Source: Myxococcus eversor (lineage in GTDB: Bacteria > Myxococcota > Myxococcia > Myxococcales > Myxococcaceae). Taken from it: DNA of 64,000 bases. Positions 41,823-51,415 of this stretch are shown here, in pieces. The stretch spans positions 124,001-188,000 of the forward strand of contig NZ_JAAIXY010000019.1 of NCBI RefSeq assembly GCF_010894455.1, given 5' to 3'. Below the pieces are notes generated by a model that saw only the letters and a list, made by a program, of their open reading frames with translations, searched no databases and was not told where the DNA came from. Made by a program: the position numbers and the translations under genes. Each line of letters begins with the position of its first letter. Positions within the stretch are counted from its first letter, which is position 1.

Positions 41823-43499
41823 ATGAGTTCTTCCGACCCCATCGCGACGACCTTCGTCACCCATGAAGTCACCAATCAGGCGCCCCCCCTGGTGTACGAC
41901 GCCTGGAAGACAGACCTCCCGTTGCGCGAGGCCGTGGCACGCGAGGGTGGAAGCTGGGCCGAGGCGGACATCGCGAAGTACGGCCCGCTGGTGGGCGGCG
42001 AGCTGATGCAGCTGGGCTTCACCGCCAACGAGAACAAGCCGAAGTTCAAGCCCTTCGACCGCTATGGCAACCGGCTGGACGAGGTGGAGTTCCATCCGGC
42101 CTACCACCGCATCATGGAGGCGGCCGTCGCCCATGGCATCCCCAACTTCGCGTGGCGCCACGAGAAGACGGTGGGCGCCCACGTCGCGCGCATGGCGCTC
42201 TCCTATCTCCACAACCAGGCCGACCAGGGGACCAGCTGTCCGCTGACGATGACGTACGCGTGCGTGCCCACGTTCCGGGCGCACGCGGGGCTCGCGGAGA
42301 AGTGGCTGCCGCTCGTCACATCCACGGCGTATGACTCGCGCTTCCAGCCCGCCGAGCAGAAGAAGGGCGTCACCATCGGCATGGGCATGACGGAGAAGCA
42401 GGGCGGCTCCGACGTGCGCAGCAACAGCACGCGCGCGCACCAGTTGGGCGCCCGAGGGGCGGGCAATCCCTACGCGCTGGTGGGGCACAAGTTCTTCTTC
42501 TCCGCACCCATGAGCGACGCCTTCTTCGTCCTGGCCCAGGCCGAGGGCGGGCTGTCGTGCTTCCTCCTGCCGCGCTTCACGCCGGAGGGCACGCGCAACG
42601 CCATCCGAATCCAACGGCTCAAGGACAAGCTGGGGGATTGGAGCAACGCCAGCTCGGAGGTGGAGTTCCAGGGCGCGGTGGCCTTCATGGTCGGAGAGGA
42701 AGGCCGGGGCGTGGCGACCATCCTGGAGATGGTGGCCCTCACGCGCCAGGACTGCATGATTGGCTCCAGCAGCCTGATGCGCCAGGCGCTGGTGCAGGCC
42801 ATCCACCACACGCGGCATCGCAAGGCGTTCGGTCGGCGGCTCATCGAGCAGCCGCTGATGATGAACGTGCTCGCGGACCTGGCGCTCGAGTCGGAGGCCC
42901 ACACCGTGCTGACGGCGCGCGTGTCCCGCGCCGTGGACGCAAGCCACCGCGACGAGCGGGAGGCCGCCTTCGCCCGCATGGCCACCGCGGTGGGCAAGTA
43001 CTGGGTGTGCAAGCGCGCGCCCACCTTCGTCAACGAGGCGCAGGAGTGCCTGGGCGGCGCCGGCTACGTGGAAGAGGCCAACCTGGCGCGGCTGTACCGG
43101 CAGGCGCCGCTGAACTCCATCTGGGAGGGCAGTGGCAACATCCAGTGCCTGGACGTGCTGCGCGCGGCCACCCGTGAGCCCGCGAGCCGCGAGGCCCTGT
43201 TCCAGGAGCTGATGGCGGCCCAGGGCGGCCACCCCGCGCTCGACGCGGAGCTGGCGCGCATCGCCAAGGACTTCTCGGACACCGCCACGCTGGAGACGCG
43301 CTCGCGCTTCGTCGTCGAGCGGCTGGCCCTGGCGCTCCAGGCCTCCCTGCTCCTGCGCGCGGGCAACAGCCAGGTGGCCGACGCCTTCTGCGAGTCCCGG
43401 CTCGGCGGCGCGCACGGCAACTGCTTCGGCACCCTGCCCGCCCATGCCCCGATGAAGGCGCTCATCGAGCGGGCCTTCAGCGAAGGCGCGGTGGCCTGA
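41823..43499 (+). CDS. AidB-like acyl-CoA dehydrogenase
   Basis: 558 residues from ATG 41823. Longer than typical acyl-CoA dehydrogenases (about 380) and with the AidB layout: EVTNQAPPLVYDAW opening, GMGMTEKQGGSDVRSN for FAD binding, VGHKFFFSAPMSD, HRKAFGRRLIEQPLM, LGGAGYVEEANLARLYRQAP and a helical C-terminal extension. AidB of E. coli is a flavoprotein induced by alkylation that also binds DNA. The usual catalytic Glu cannot be placed with certainty by eye. An open frame upstream at 41703 is non-coding-like. A hairpin follows 60 bp downstream. Confidence 0.88.
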   Translation: MSSSDPIATTFVTHEVTNQAPPLVYDAWKTDLPLREAVAREGGSWAEADIAKYGPLVGGELMQLGFTANENKPKFKPFDRYGNRLDEVEFHPAYHRIMEAAVAHGIPNFAWRHEKTVGAHVARMALSYLHNQADQGTSCPLTMTYACVPTFRAHAGLAEKWLPLVTSTAYDSRFQPAEQKKGVTIGMGMTEKQGGSDVRSNSTRAHQLGARGAGNPYALVGHKFFFSAPMSDAFFVLAQAEGGLSCFLLPRFTPEGTRNAIRIQRLKDKLGDWSNASSEVEFQGAVAFMVGEEGRGVATILEMVALTRQDCMIGSSSLMRQALVQAIHHTRHRKAFGRRLIEQPLMMNVLADLALESEAHTVLTARVSRAVDASHRDEREAAFARMATAVGKYWVCKRAPTFVNEAQECLGGAGYVEEANLARLYRQAPLNSIWEGSGNIQCLDVLRAATREPASREALFQELMAAQGGHPALDAELARIAKDFSDTATLETRSRFVVERLALALQASLLLRAGNSQVADAFCESRLGGAHGNCFGTLPAHAPMKALIERAFSEGAVA

Positions 43500-43558
43500 G
43501 GCCCCCTCGCCTGCCCTCACCCCGTGTCCGGACCACACTGTCGGGCAGGAAGGCCTCC

Positions 43559-43589
43559 GCCCCGTCCACCGCCACCCGGGGGACGGGGC
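43559..43589 (+). terminator. GC-rich hairpin after the AidB-like gene
   Basis: GCCCCGTCC (43559-43567) and GGACGGGGC (43581-43589) pair perfectly over 9 bp with a 13-nt loop, and flanking AGG/CCT bases can extend the stem. It lies 60 bases after the stop and is followed by CTTCGTCT, with only a weak T tract. Confidence 0.6.
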
Positions 43590-43673
43590 CTTCGTCTACT
43601 GGACGAAAGAACGAGACACACGCTTGCAAGCCAACACTGACGTGTTCTCCTAGGAGGCTGGAAGAGGAGCATC

Positions 43674-44888
43674 TTGGGCGACGACCACGACCACCTCGTG
43701 AACTCTGGTGATGGAGGCATCACCTACTCGCCAGGAGACCACTCCAAGCGGGACACCGCGGATCAGCTCCGGCTGTTCATCTCGAGCGTCACGGACTACG
43801 CCATCCTGACGCTGGACGTGCGCGGCTACATCGCGAGCTGGAACCCGGGGGCGGAGCGCATCAAGGGCTACCTGGCCGACGAAATCCTGGGCCAGCACTT
43901 CAGCGTCTTCTACCCGCCGGAGGACGTGGCCTGGGGCAAGCCCGCGTGGGAGCTGGAGTCCGCCATCCGGCTGGGCCGGTTCGAGGACGAGGGTTGGCGC
44001 ATCCGCAAGGACGGCTCGCGGTTCTGGGCCAACGTCGTCATCACCGCCCTCTTCGACGAGAGCGGGGAGCTGCGCGGCTTCGGCAAGGTGACGCGGGACT
44101 TCACCCAGCGCAAGCAGGCGGAGGAGACGCGCGAGTTGGAGCGGCTGCGCGAGGCGCTGCTCGCCCGCGACGAGTTCTTGTCCGTGGCCTCGCATGAGCT
44201 GAAGACGCCGCTCACGCCCCTCCAGTTGAAGCTGTCCGCCATGCGCCGCATCGCGGAGAGCAACCCGGAGGCGCTGCTGGCGGACGGACGGCTCGTGCGG
44301 GAGCTGGCCTCGGCGAGCGGGCAGGTGCGCAAGCTCGCCGACCTCATCGACGACCTGCTGGATGTCTCGCGCATCAACGTGAGCCGGCTCGCGTTGGAGC
44401 CCACGCGCATGGACCTGGCCATCCTGGTGCGCGACGTGGCGACGCGCCACGGAGACCAGGCCGCCGCCGCGGGGTGTCACCTGGACGTCCAGGCGCCCCC
44501 CAGCGTGGAGGGGATGTGGGACCGGCGGCGGATGGACCAGGCCGTGACGAACCTGCTCACCAACGCCCTCAAGTATGGCGCGGGCAAGCCCATCCACCTG
44601 GGCCTGCGCGCCGATGACACGGTGGCGGTCCTCACCGTGCGGGACGAGGGCATCGGCATCGCCCCCACGCAGCAGCAGCGCATCTTCGAGCGCTTCGTGC
44701 GCGCCGTCTCCGAGCGCAACTACGGAGGCATGGGCCTGGGCCTCTTCATCACCCAGCAGATTGTCGAGGCCCACGGCGGGAGCATCCACGTGGAGAGCGA
44801 GCCGGGGAGAGGCTCGGCCTTCACCTTCAAGGTGCCAAGGACGGCGCTGACGCCGGGCAATCCGACGACGTCGATTCCCCACGCCTGA
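43674..44888 (+). CDS. Cytoplasmic PAS-domain hybrid-type sensor histidine kinase
   Basis: 404 residues from a TTG at 43674 with GAGGAG upstream. No membrane segment. A PAS domain covers about 30-150 (SSVTDYAILTLDVRGYIASWNPGAERIKGY, PAC motif at FGKVTRDFTQRKQAEE). The kinase core has phospho-acceptor His174 in SVASHELKTPLTPL, an N box (TNLLTNALKYGAG), GIGIAP and GMGLGLFITQQIVEAH. It lacks a receiver domain, and no response regulator is adjacent, so it is an orphan kinase in this window. The signal for the PAS domain is unknown. Confidence 0.9.
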   Translation: MGDDHDHLVNSGDGGITYSPGDHSKRDTADQLRLFISSVTDYAILTLDVRGYIASWNPGAERIKGYLADEILGQHFSVFYPPEDVAWGKPAWELESAIRLGRFEDEGWRIRKDGSRFWANVVITALFDESGELRGFGKVTRDFTQRKQAEETRELERLREALLARDEFLSVASHELKTPLTPLQLKLSAMRRIAESNPEALLADGRLVRELASASGQVRKLADLIDDLLDVSRINVSRLALEPTRMDLAILVRDVATRHGDQAAAAGCHLDVQAPPSVEGMWDRRRMDQAVTNLLTNALKYGAGKPIHLGLRADDTVAVLTVRDEGIGIAPTQQQRIFERFVRAVSERNYGGMGLGLFITQQIVEAHGGSIHVESEPGRGSAFTFKVPRTALTPGNPTTSIPHA

Positions 44889-44939
44889 GCGCCGGGCACG
44901 CCAGCCCGCGAATCGGGGCTGGCGACCAGGCCTTGCCGC

Positions 44940-46349
44940 CTACTGGAAGCTCACCTTGCCGTCGCGCTGGTAGCAGACATGCGGCGTGCCGTCCGTGGGG
45001 CGCACCGCCACGCTCGGACGCGAGCCCTCCTGCACCGTGCCCAACTGGGTGAATGTCCAATAGCCGCGCGCATCCGGGGTGATGAGCTCCAGCGTCGTCG
45101 CATGGCGCTGGGCGATGAAGAGCTTGCCCCCGCCGTAGGTCAGGTCGTTCGCGTCGTTCTCGAAATCCACCGGTGAGGCGACCAGGGTGCTGGTCGTGAA
45201 GGGCGCCTTCACCGTGAGGTCCTGCAGGGCGCTCTTGGTGCCGTCGAGGGCGCCGCTCGACAGGAGCAGCAGGTGCTGGCTCGGGCCCCAGACCGCGGAG
45301 AGCCACAGGGTGTTGTTCCGGTTCACACCCTCCAGTTGGAAGATGTCCGTCGCCACGCCGGGCCGCACCCCCACGTAGGACTCCGTGCCGGAGCCCGGGC
45401 TGTAGGGGATGTACAGCGAGCCCGAGGCGTCGAAGTTGATGTCGCCCATGAGAATCGCGGTGTTGTGCTGGGCGATGGCCCAGGTGCCAGGCGCCGTCCG
45501 GGTGGCGACACGGACCCCCGTCCCGAGCGAGCCATCGCTGAAGGCGACGACGGGCTGCAGGCCCTGGTTCGGATTGAGCGCCACGCTCACGCGCGTGTAG
45601 GACGTGCGGTTGGCGGGGTCCACCTCCTCACGCACCCAGTTGCCGCCGACGCGCGTGGCATAGGTCATCCGCCAGTTCGCCGCCGTCGTGCCGGGCAGGC
45701 CCGGCCCCTTGAGGTAGACGACGTGCGGCGTCCCGCTCGCCACGTCCAGCGTCAGGGCGATGTTCCAGTTCAGGACGTAGGTGCCGCCGTTGTTGAAGCC
45801 CGGGCCGTCAATCTGCTCCGTCGTCCACGTGGTGCCGTCCCACGTCGCGTACCACAGGCCCTTGTGCGTCTCGTTCGTGTAGACGAGGTGTCCCTTGCCC
45901 GTGTTGTCGAAGGCCAGCTCGCAGAGCACGCCCGTCATGTCCGGCCCGGCGTCAATCGTCGTCCCCGGCGCGACAGCGGCGGCCACCACGTTGAAGTTGA
46001 ACAGGCCCTCCGCCGTCTTCCCCGACGTCGTCTCCACGGAGACGGACAGCGACGCCGTCCCCTCCTCCGGCAGCGTCCACGTCACGCGCTCCGCCTCGGC
46101 GGCGACAGAACCCGCGTTGGCGCTCCAGCGCACCGCCTTGAAGGACTCTCCCGAGGCGGTGACCTTGAAGCGCTCCTGCGTCCCCTCCACATAGGGGCCC
46201 TCGCCGCCCTCACGCTCGATGAGCAGCACCACCGTGCCGGGGTTGTGCGAGTCGATGACCTCCGCCTTCTCCGGCGCACTGTCACACGCGGCGAGCAGGG
46301 ACACACCGCTCACCAGGAGGCACCATGAAACGACGACCTTCTTCAACAT
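44940..46349 (-). CDS. Lipoprotein of unknown function with propeller-like repeats
   Basis: 469 residues from ATG 46349. The lipobox LLAACDS predicts an acylated Cys22. Residues about 30-125 look like an Ig-like domain. From about 130 the sequence has repeated strand pairs (HLVYTNETHKGLWYATWDG, VASGTPHVVYLKG, QPVVAFSDGS, VAVRPTDGTPHVCYQRDG), consistent with a sialidase-like or YVTN-type beta-propeller without catalytic residues I can identify. It faces the kinase gene end to end. Nothing suggests an operon with its neighbours. Confidence 0.75.
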   Translation of the reverse strand: MLKKVVVSWCLLVSGVSLLAACDSAPEKAEVIDSHNPGTVVLLIEREGGEGPYVEGTQERFKVTASGESFKAVRWSANAGSVAAEAERVTWTLPEEGTASLSVSVETTSGKTAEGLFNFNVVAAAVAPGTTIDAGPDMTGVLCELAFDNTGKGHLVYTNETHKGLWYATWDGTTWTTEQIDGPGFNNGGTYVLNWNIALTLDVASGTPHVVYLKGPGLPGTTAANWRMTYATRVGGNWVREEVDPANRTSYTRVSVALNPNQGLQPVVAFSDGSLGTGVRVATRTAPGTWAIAQHNTAILMGDINFDASGSLYIPYSPGSGTESYVGVRPGVATDIFQLEGVNRNNTLWLSAVWGPSQHLLLLSSGALDGTKSALQDLTVKAPFTTSTLVASPVDFENDANDLTYGGGKLFIAQRHATTLELITPDARGYWTFTQLGTVQEGSRPSVAVRPTDGTPHVCYQRDGKVSFQ

Positions 46350-46488
46350 GATTCCGACTCCCGTTGATGAGGACCGGCGCGCGACAGGCACACCGGACCG
46401 GAGCCGTGACGGCTCCACTCACCGCTTCAACGGAGGTGCCCCGGAGATGTCTTACGAAAAGCGAGACATGGTCGCGAAAACATCCTGC

Positions 46489-47403
46489 TCAAGGAGCGCC
46501 CTGGGCCTGCTGTCCCGGAGGAAGGCGCCGTCCGGTGGGAGTGGGAATCGCCGCTTGCGTGTGGTCCACGAAGAGCAGCCCGTCATACGCCACGGCGGCC
46601 CGGACGACCCGGGGCGGGATGTCCTTGCTGAAGACGGCCCCGTAATTGCGCGTGTACCGGGGCCGCACGAAGAAATCAGACACGCCGCCTTCCTGGGGAA
46701 GGCCTCGTAAATCCAGGGCGAACGCCGACACCTGTGCCCGCGCGAGGGTTCCATCGAGCCAGCCGATTTCCGCGGACGGGACGGTATGGGGGATGACGCC
46801 CCGTCGCGGCTCGTTCGGCTCGCTCGGCATGTGCACGGCCTGGAAGGAGCCCTGGTTGAAGACGAATCCAAAGACATACATCCCTGAGCCCAGGGCCTCG
46901 CGCAGATGCTGGCCCATGGACAACGAGCCCCCGCGGTCCGCGATGCAGACATGGCCGTTGTGCGCCCAGAGCACCATCCGCGCCTCCGGGCCTTCGTGCT
47001 CCAGAACCCAGCGCGCGTTCTCCGCCATCGCCCGGTCCCTGAGTTCAGTGCTCGAATGCGGGGCCACGACAACCTCGGCGAACTGGCCCAGCACCCGCGC
47101 ATGGCGCGATACCAGGGCACGGGCCTTCTCCGAGCGCTTCCGGATGGGCGGCAGCCGCAAGCGGGCGTCGATATCCGCGACGAGTCCGGCGAGCTGCTTC
47201 CCGGTCTCCACCGGGAGCGGCTCAGGGCCCTTCTTCTCGTCGAGGAACGGCGCCAGGGGCCCGAGCAGCCGCTGGTGGAAGGCGGGGGCCTCCTGCTCGA
47301 AGAAGTCGACGAGGGCCCGCGCGGAGGCGGACGGGACGCGCGGAGCGCCGGTTCCAGCGCACGCGAGGGAAAGCACGAGCCACGGCAGACACAGGACTTT
47401 CAC
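46489..47403 (-). CDS. Erythromycin-esterase-like protein, N-terminally shortened
   Basis: 304 residues from a GTG at 47403 with GAGGTCC upstream, giving a short export signal (VLCLPWLVLSLACAG; the Cys might be lipidated but the box is imperfect). The body matches the second half of the EreA/EreB-like family: MAENARWVLEHEGPEARMVLWAHNGHV, a loop LSMGQHLREALGSGMYVFGFVF, and GSFQAV. The first catalytic block of the family (GEATHG-type His/Glu) is absent, so hydrolase activity is doubtful. It may be a truncated relic or a protein using the fold differently. Open frame upstream of 47403 does not restore the missing part. Confidence 0.6.
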   Translation of the reverse strand: MKVLCLPWLVLSLACAGTGAPRVPSASARALVDFFEQEAPAFHQRLLGPLAPFLDEKKGPEPLPVETGKQLAGLVADIDARLRLPPIRKRSEKARALVSRHARVLGQFAEVVVAPHSSTELRDRAMAENARWVLEHEGPEARMVLWAHNGHVCIADRGGSLSMGQHLREALGSGMYVFGFVFNQGSFQAVHMPSEPNEPRRGVIPHTVPSAEIGWLDGTLARAQVSAFALDLRGLPQEGGVSDFFVRPRYTRNYGAVFSKDIPPRVVRAAVAYDGLLFVDHTQAAIPTPTGRRLPPGQQAQGAP

Positions 47404-47634
47404 GCGGACCTCGGGATGGACGACGGGGGCCCGGCCGGGACGCACCGGGCACGGGAGGCCCGGCGCATCCGCCGTGAAGGGACACAGGATGGGCGGGGAG
47501 ATGCGTCCACCCCGCATCGACGCGCGCACCAGAAGGCGGCGACGCTCACGTGCTCGGGTGGGAACGGAGCCGAAGCGGGGAGCCACGCTCCCACGCTCCA
47601 GCTTCCGGGTGTCGCGGACCGACGACGGCCAACG

Positions 47635-49257
47635 CTACGGCGAGATGTCCTCCTGGTAGTCGCTCGGGATGACGAAGCGCGTGGCGTCCTGTTCGACGAA
47701 CTGGATGTTGGAGACGCGCAGGGTGCCGAAGAGGTCGGACTCCTCGCGGATGGCGTAGCCCAGCTCCGCGTCCACCCACTGCGTCATCGTGTCGTGCGGC
47801 GCATGGACGCGGCGCCACCGGCGCGTGAGTCGTCCCTCCAGGACCTCCTCCCCCTGGAGCTGGCAGTCCTTCTGGCTCTCCGAGCAGCCATCCGGAAGGT
47901 GCAGCGGAAGCCCCAGGTCTCCCGGAGAGGGAATCACGTCGTAGGTGCGCGCCCTGACATCCAGGGCCACCCGCTCCCGCGTGGTGACGTCATAGAGCAG
48001 CACATGCGGGGAGCGGCCATCCGCCGACTCCAGGCGGATGCGGCCACACCGCGAGACGGAGATGCGGTGGGAGATGCGGTTGAGGGTGAGGCTCCCATCG
48101 TTCTCGTAGGTCGTGATGGCGGTGAAGTCCTTCGGGTAGACAGCCCGCGCACACACCGCCGCCGCGAGCCCGGTCCTCGGCCGCGCGGGTGTGGACAGCG
48201 GCTCGGGCACCTCCCACGCCCAGGCCGCGCCGGAGGCCACCAGCACCGCGAGCACCACGCCGGCACGCGCGGCCAGTCGCGCCTTGCGAGGCACCTCCCG
48301 CCTCGGCGCCTGTCCGAGCAGCCGCCGCACCCGCTCCGCCAGCGGCTGAGTGCCCGCGCCCAGCGCCACCACCGGGCCCGCCTGCCGCAGCTCCTCCAGC
48401 CCCAGGAGCGCGCTGGAATACACCCGCGCGTCGCCGCAGAAGCCGACCGCCGCGTCATCACAGCAGTGCTCGCGCTCCAGGCGCACCTGGGCGGAGAGCC
48501 AGCGGGCAGCGGGGTGGAAGAAGAACAGCACCTCCACCAGGGACTGCACGAAGTTGACGACGGTGTCGTGGCGCCGCACGTGGGTCAGCTCATGCGCCAG
48601 CACCGCTTCCAACTGCGCCGGGGAGAGCCGCTCCCGCATGCCGCGCGGGAGCACGAGCACCGGGCGCACCACGCCCAACACCAGCGGAGACGGCGCGACG
48701 GCGGACTCCAGCACCTTCACCGCGCGACGCAGGCCCAGTTGTCCGGCGACGTGTGACACCAGCAGGTGCAGCGCCACGGAGGCGGGCGTCGCGGGCCGCA
48801 CCAGCCGTCGCGTCAGCCGCCGCCACCCCAGGGCCAGGCGCAGCAATGCCACACATGCGCCGCCGAGCCAGAGCCCGCCCACCACGAAGGGCCAGCGCGT
48901 GAAGGAGTCCTCCGGCACCGACATCGTCTGGGGGGACGGGCTCGGCAGCGCGCCGCCCGCGAGCCTCCGGGAGTCCTCGACGATGGATGTCGCGCGCCCG
49001 CTCTCCGCCGCCGCCAGCAGCGGCTGCTCCACGGGGGCGGAGACAGGCGACGACAGCAGCAGCGTGGCCATGGGCGACAGCACCACCACAGCCAGCGCCA
49101 GACACCCCACGGCATAACGCGCCCGCGCCGAGCGGCGGCGCAGCAACCACAGCGCGCCGCCCGCGACCAGGACGACGACGCTCGTCTGCCACACGCCGTG
49201 AGCCAGCCACAGGGCCACCGCGCGCCCCCACTCCTCCATCAGCCAGACGGGGCTCAT
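47635..49257 (-). CDS. BlaR1/MecR1-type M56 membrane metallopeptidase
   Basis: 540 residues. Four hydrophobic helices (about 12-40, 45-65, 100-125, 300-320) surround an M56 domain whose zinc site is VLAHELTHVRRHD (about 220-232) with the third ligand region REHCCDDAAV. The long C-terminal part is extracytoplasmic (residues 330-540) and lacks a penicillin-binding SxxK fold I can recognise, so the signal is unknown. Family members cleave a BlaI-type repressor when they sense a cell-wall signal. The repressor gene overlaps its start by 4 bp. It is thus the sensor half of a blaI/blaR-type pair. Confidence 0.88.
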   Translation of the reverse strand: MSPVWLMEEWGRAVALWLAHGVWQTSVVVLVAGGALWLLRRRSARARYAVGCLALAVVVLSPMATLLLSSPVSAPVEQPLLAAAESGRATSIVEDSRRLAGGALPSPSPQTMSVPEDSFTRWPFVVGGLWLGGACVALLRLALGWRRLTRRLVRPATPASVALHLLVSHVAGQLGLRRAVKVLESAVAPSPLVLGVVRPVLVLPRGMRERLSPAQLEAVLAHELTHVRRHDTVVNFVQSLVEVLFFFHPAARWLSAQVRLEREHCCDDAAVGFCGDARVYSSALLGLEELRQAGPVVALGAGTQPLAERVRRLLGQAPRREVPRKARLAARAGVVLAVLVASGAAWAWEVPEPLSTPARPRTGLAAAVCARAVYPKDFTAITTYENDGSLTLNRISHRISVSRCGRIRLESADGRSPHVLLYDVTTRERVALDVRARTYDVIPSPGDLGLPLHLPDGCSESQKDCQLQGEEVLEGRLTRRWRRVHAPHDTMTQWVDAELGYAIREESDLFGTLRVSNIQFVEQDATRFVIPSDYQEDISP

Positions 49258-49643
49258 CGCTTGCTCCCCTTGTCCTCATCCAGCAGCCGGCGCAGGTCTT
49301 CCAGCTCCTCCTTCGAGGCGGGCTTGAGCGACAGCGCCTGCACGGCGAGCGCACCCGAGGAGCCACCGAAGACGCGGTCCAGCAGGTCCTTCACCAGTTG
49401 GCGCTTGGTGCGGGCCTCCGCGACGCTCGCGGCGTACACGTGGCTGCGCGCGCGCTCGTCACGGCTCACCAGCCCCTTGGCGGACATCACCTGGAGCTGC
49501 TTGAGCGTGGTGGTGTAACCCGCGCTCTTGCCGTCCTCCCGCCCGAGCGCCTCGTGCACGTCTCGCACGGTGCTTGGACCGCGCTTCCAGAGCACACCAA
49601 GGATGGCGAGCTCCACGTCCGTGGGAATGGCATCCGTCGTCAT
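49254..49643 (-). CDS. BlaI/MecI/CopY-family repressor
   Basis: 129 residues from ATG 49643. The winged helix (ELAILGVLWKRGPSTVRDVHEAL, GYTTTLKQLQVMSAKGLV) and the dimerisation tail (VKDLLDRVFGGSSGALAVQAL, EELEDLRRLL) match BlaI/MecI. The usual cleavage site in the tail cannot be fixed by eye. It overlaps the M56 peptidase gene by 4 bp and lies just downstream of its probable operator at 49654-49669, so the pair should be autoregulated. Confidence 0.92.
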   Translation of the reverse strand: MTTDAIPTDVELAILGVLWKRGPSTVRDVHEALGREDGKSAGYTTTLKQLQVMSAKGLVSRDERARSHVYAASVAEARTKRQLVKDLLDRVFGGSSGALAVQALSLKPASKEELEDLRRLLDEDKGSKR

Positions 49644-49653
49644 GCGGCCAAAG

Positions 49654-49669
49654 TACGATTTCAATCGTA
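49654..49669. promoter_or_regulatory. Probable BlaI-type operator
   Basis: The perfect palindrome TACGATTTCAATCGTA lies 11 bp before the repressor's ATG. BlaI-family repressors bind TACA/TGTA-type dyads overlapping their own promoter; this site has TACGAT/ATCGTA arms with a TTCA core. Confidence 0.75.
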
Positions 49670-49705
49670 TGTTGTCAACGACGCTCGTCGTACTTCATCG
49701 CCGCG

Positions 49706-51415
49706 CTACGTGCCGGGGTGCTGCGCACCCTGTCCCCAGCCCGACACGCAGCCCAACTCATGCTCGCGGGCGAAGGCCACCAATCCGCGATGGTGCTCCG
49801 GGGTGAACTCCCTGCCATCGACGTGGCGGCCGAACAGGGGACAGGCGCCCAGCCGCCGCCAGACCCTGCTCGAATCCCAGTGGGGGAAGGCCGCCGAGAC
49901 ATGCGCGTGCATGCCCCGCAGCGCATGCAGACAGCACTCCAGGGCATCCGGAGGCGCCGACGGTCCGAACTCCATCATCAGCCCATTGATGAGCGCCGGT
50001 TCGATGCCAGCGGAGGACAGCCGCTGGAGGAACCTCACGCCCCCGTCGTTGAACCCGGCCAATGCCCCCGGCGCACCCGCGACGGGCAGCGTGTAGGAGA
50101 GCTTCAGCGTGGGATGGACGGAGAGCAATTGGGAGATGGCCGCCAGGTGGCGCACCTGGCCCTCGTCGTCGTGGAGGAAGGCCCCCTCGAAGTCGAAGTC
50201 CAGGTGGCGCACGCCGTAGTTGCGCAGGACGGACGCGTAGGCCGTGACGAGCCTCGACACGTCCGTCTCCACGGCTTCGAGGGGCACGTTCGCCGCGCCG
50301 CCAAAGGACAGCACCACCGTGCCGCCCCCGCGACGGAAGTCGTCCAGGTCCTGCTTTCCATAGTCGGAGACCGTGGCGTCCCCCGCGTATGTCTGGCCAT
50401 CCTCCGAGTCCACGAGCAGGGCGTTTCCGCCCCAGGACACCGACCTGTCACCGTCCGGCCGCACGACGATGAATCCGAGGAAGACGCCATCCAGGCCGGA
50501 CTGCCCTGCGGACCGAGACACGCGAGGCGTGGGCCACGTCGTGTAGTCCACGAAGGGAGCCCGCGGCACGTCCCAGTCCCCCGCGTCCGGCAGCGCTGGC
50601 GCCGTGCGGACCTTCACCGCCTCCGAGGGCACCGAGGCGTTGTCAGCCAGGTCCAGCGCCACCACGGAGACCCGGTACTCGCTCCCCGCCGACAATCCCA
50701 TCAAGGTGATGGCCGGCCGGGTCGTCACGCGCGTCTGGGCCCCGCCGCCGCCCTCCTTCGTGTACGTCACGCGATAGCCCGCGACGGCGACGTTGTCCGT
50801 GGACGCATCCCACCCCAAGGAGACGAGCCGGGAGCCCACCAGCGTGGCGTGCAGCCGCCTGGGCGTCGTGGGGGGCTCGGTGTCGAGCGGAGGGTCCGCG
50901 GGGCTCCCGTTGACGGTGAAGTCGAAGGGAAGCCGGCCCTGGGCCTGGCCCTGCACCGACAGCCGGAACTCGCTCGCGGCGCGCGGTGGAATGACCTTGC
51001 GCTCGGACACGAGGGTGCCGGACACCACCTCCCCGCTCCGCGTCCACACCAGGCCGTAGTTGTTCTGGAGGACCTGTCCCGCTCCCACCCTGAACGAGAT
51101 GACGGGATTGACCACCACCTCGTCCGACAGGTTCAGCAACGTCACCTTGAAGGTCGACCACGAGGGTCTTCCGCCCGACACCCACTCCGGGCGCGCCACC
51201 ACCACCAACGTGTTTCCCACCATGCCGACGGTTGTGCCGGATGCGGGGCGGGCACGACATTGCCCACGGGTTCCTGCCCCTTGTCGCTCAAGTGACGGGA
51301 CGCGCCCCACCGTGTCACTGCGGGGCGCGGCCCGCGCCGTGAACAACACCTGAAACAGCGTGAGACCGACCGCGACAGCACGAAGTCCGGGCACGGCCCG
51401 GCGGGAGAAAATCAT
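49706..51415 (-). CDS. Secreted GH18-type glycosidase with beta-sandwich and FN3 domains
   Basis: 569 residues; AGGAGGG precedes the ATG at 51415. A signal peptide (AVAVGLTLFQVLFTARA) is followed by a beta-sandwich module (about 75-185), an FN3 domain (about 195-290, DTEPPTTPRRLHATLVG) and a GH18 catalytic domain. The catalytic signature is HLDFDFEG, with Glu410 as the expected acid/base and the DxDxE core conserved; VVLSFGGAAN is the preceding strand. Likely cleaves chitin-like polymers outside the cell. It is the second GH18 enzyme in the window with a different domain order. The C-terminus ends soon after the barrel. Confidence 0.85.
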   Translation of the reverse strand: MIFSRRAVPGLRAVAVGLTLFQVLFTARAAPRSDTVGRVPSLERQGAGTRGQCRARPASGTTVGMVGNTLVVVARPEWVSGGRPSWSTFKVTLLNLSDEVVVNPVISFRVGAGQVLQNNYGLVWTRSGEVVSGTLVSERKVIPPRAASEFRLSVQGQAQGRLPFDFTVNGSPADPPLDTEPPTTPRRLHATLVGSRLVSLGWDASTDNVAVAGYRVTYTKEGGGGAQTRVTTRPAITLMGLSAGSEYRVSVVALDLADNASVPSEAVKVRTAPALPDAGDWDVPRAPFVDYTTWPTPRVSRSAGQSGLDGVFLGFIVVRPDGDRSVSWGGNALLVDSEDGQTYAGDATVSDYGKQDLDDFRRGGGTVVLSFGGAANVPLEAVETDVSRLVTAYASVLRNYGVRHLDFDFEGAFLHDDEGQVRHLAAISQLLSVHPTLKLSYTLPVAGAPGALAGFNDGGVRFLQRLSSAGIEPALINGLMMEFGPSAPPDALECCLHALRGMHAHVSAAFPHWDSSRVWRRLGACPLFGRHVDGREFTPEHHRGLVAFAREHELGCVSGWGQGAQHPGT

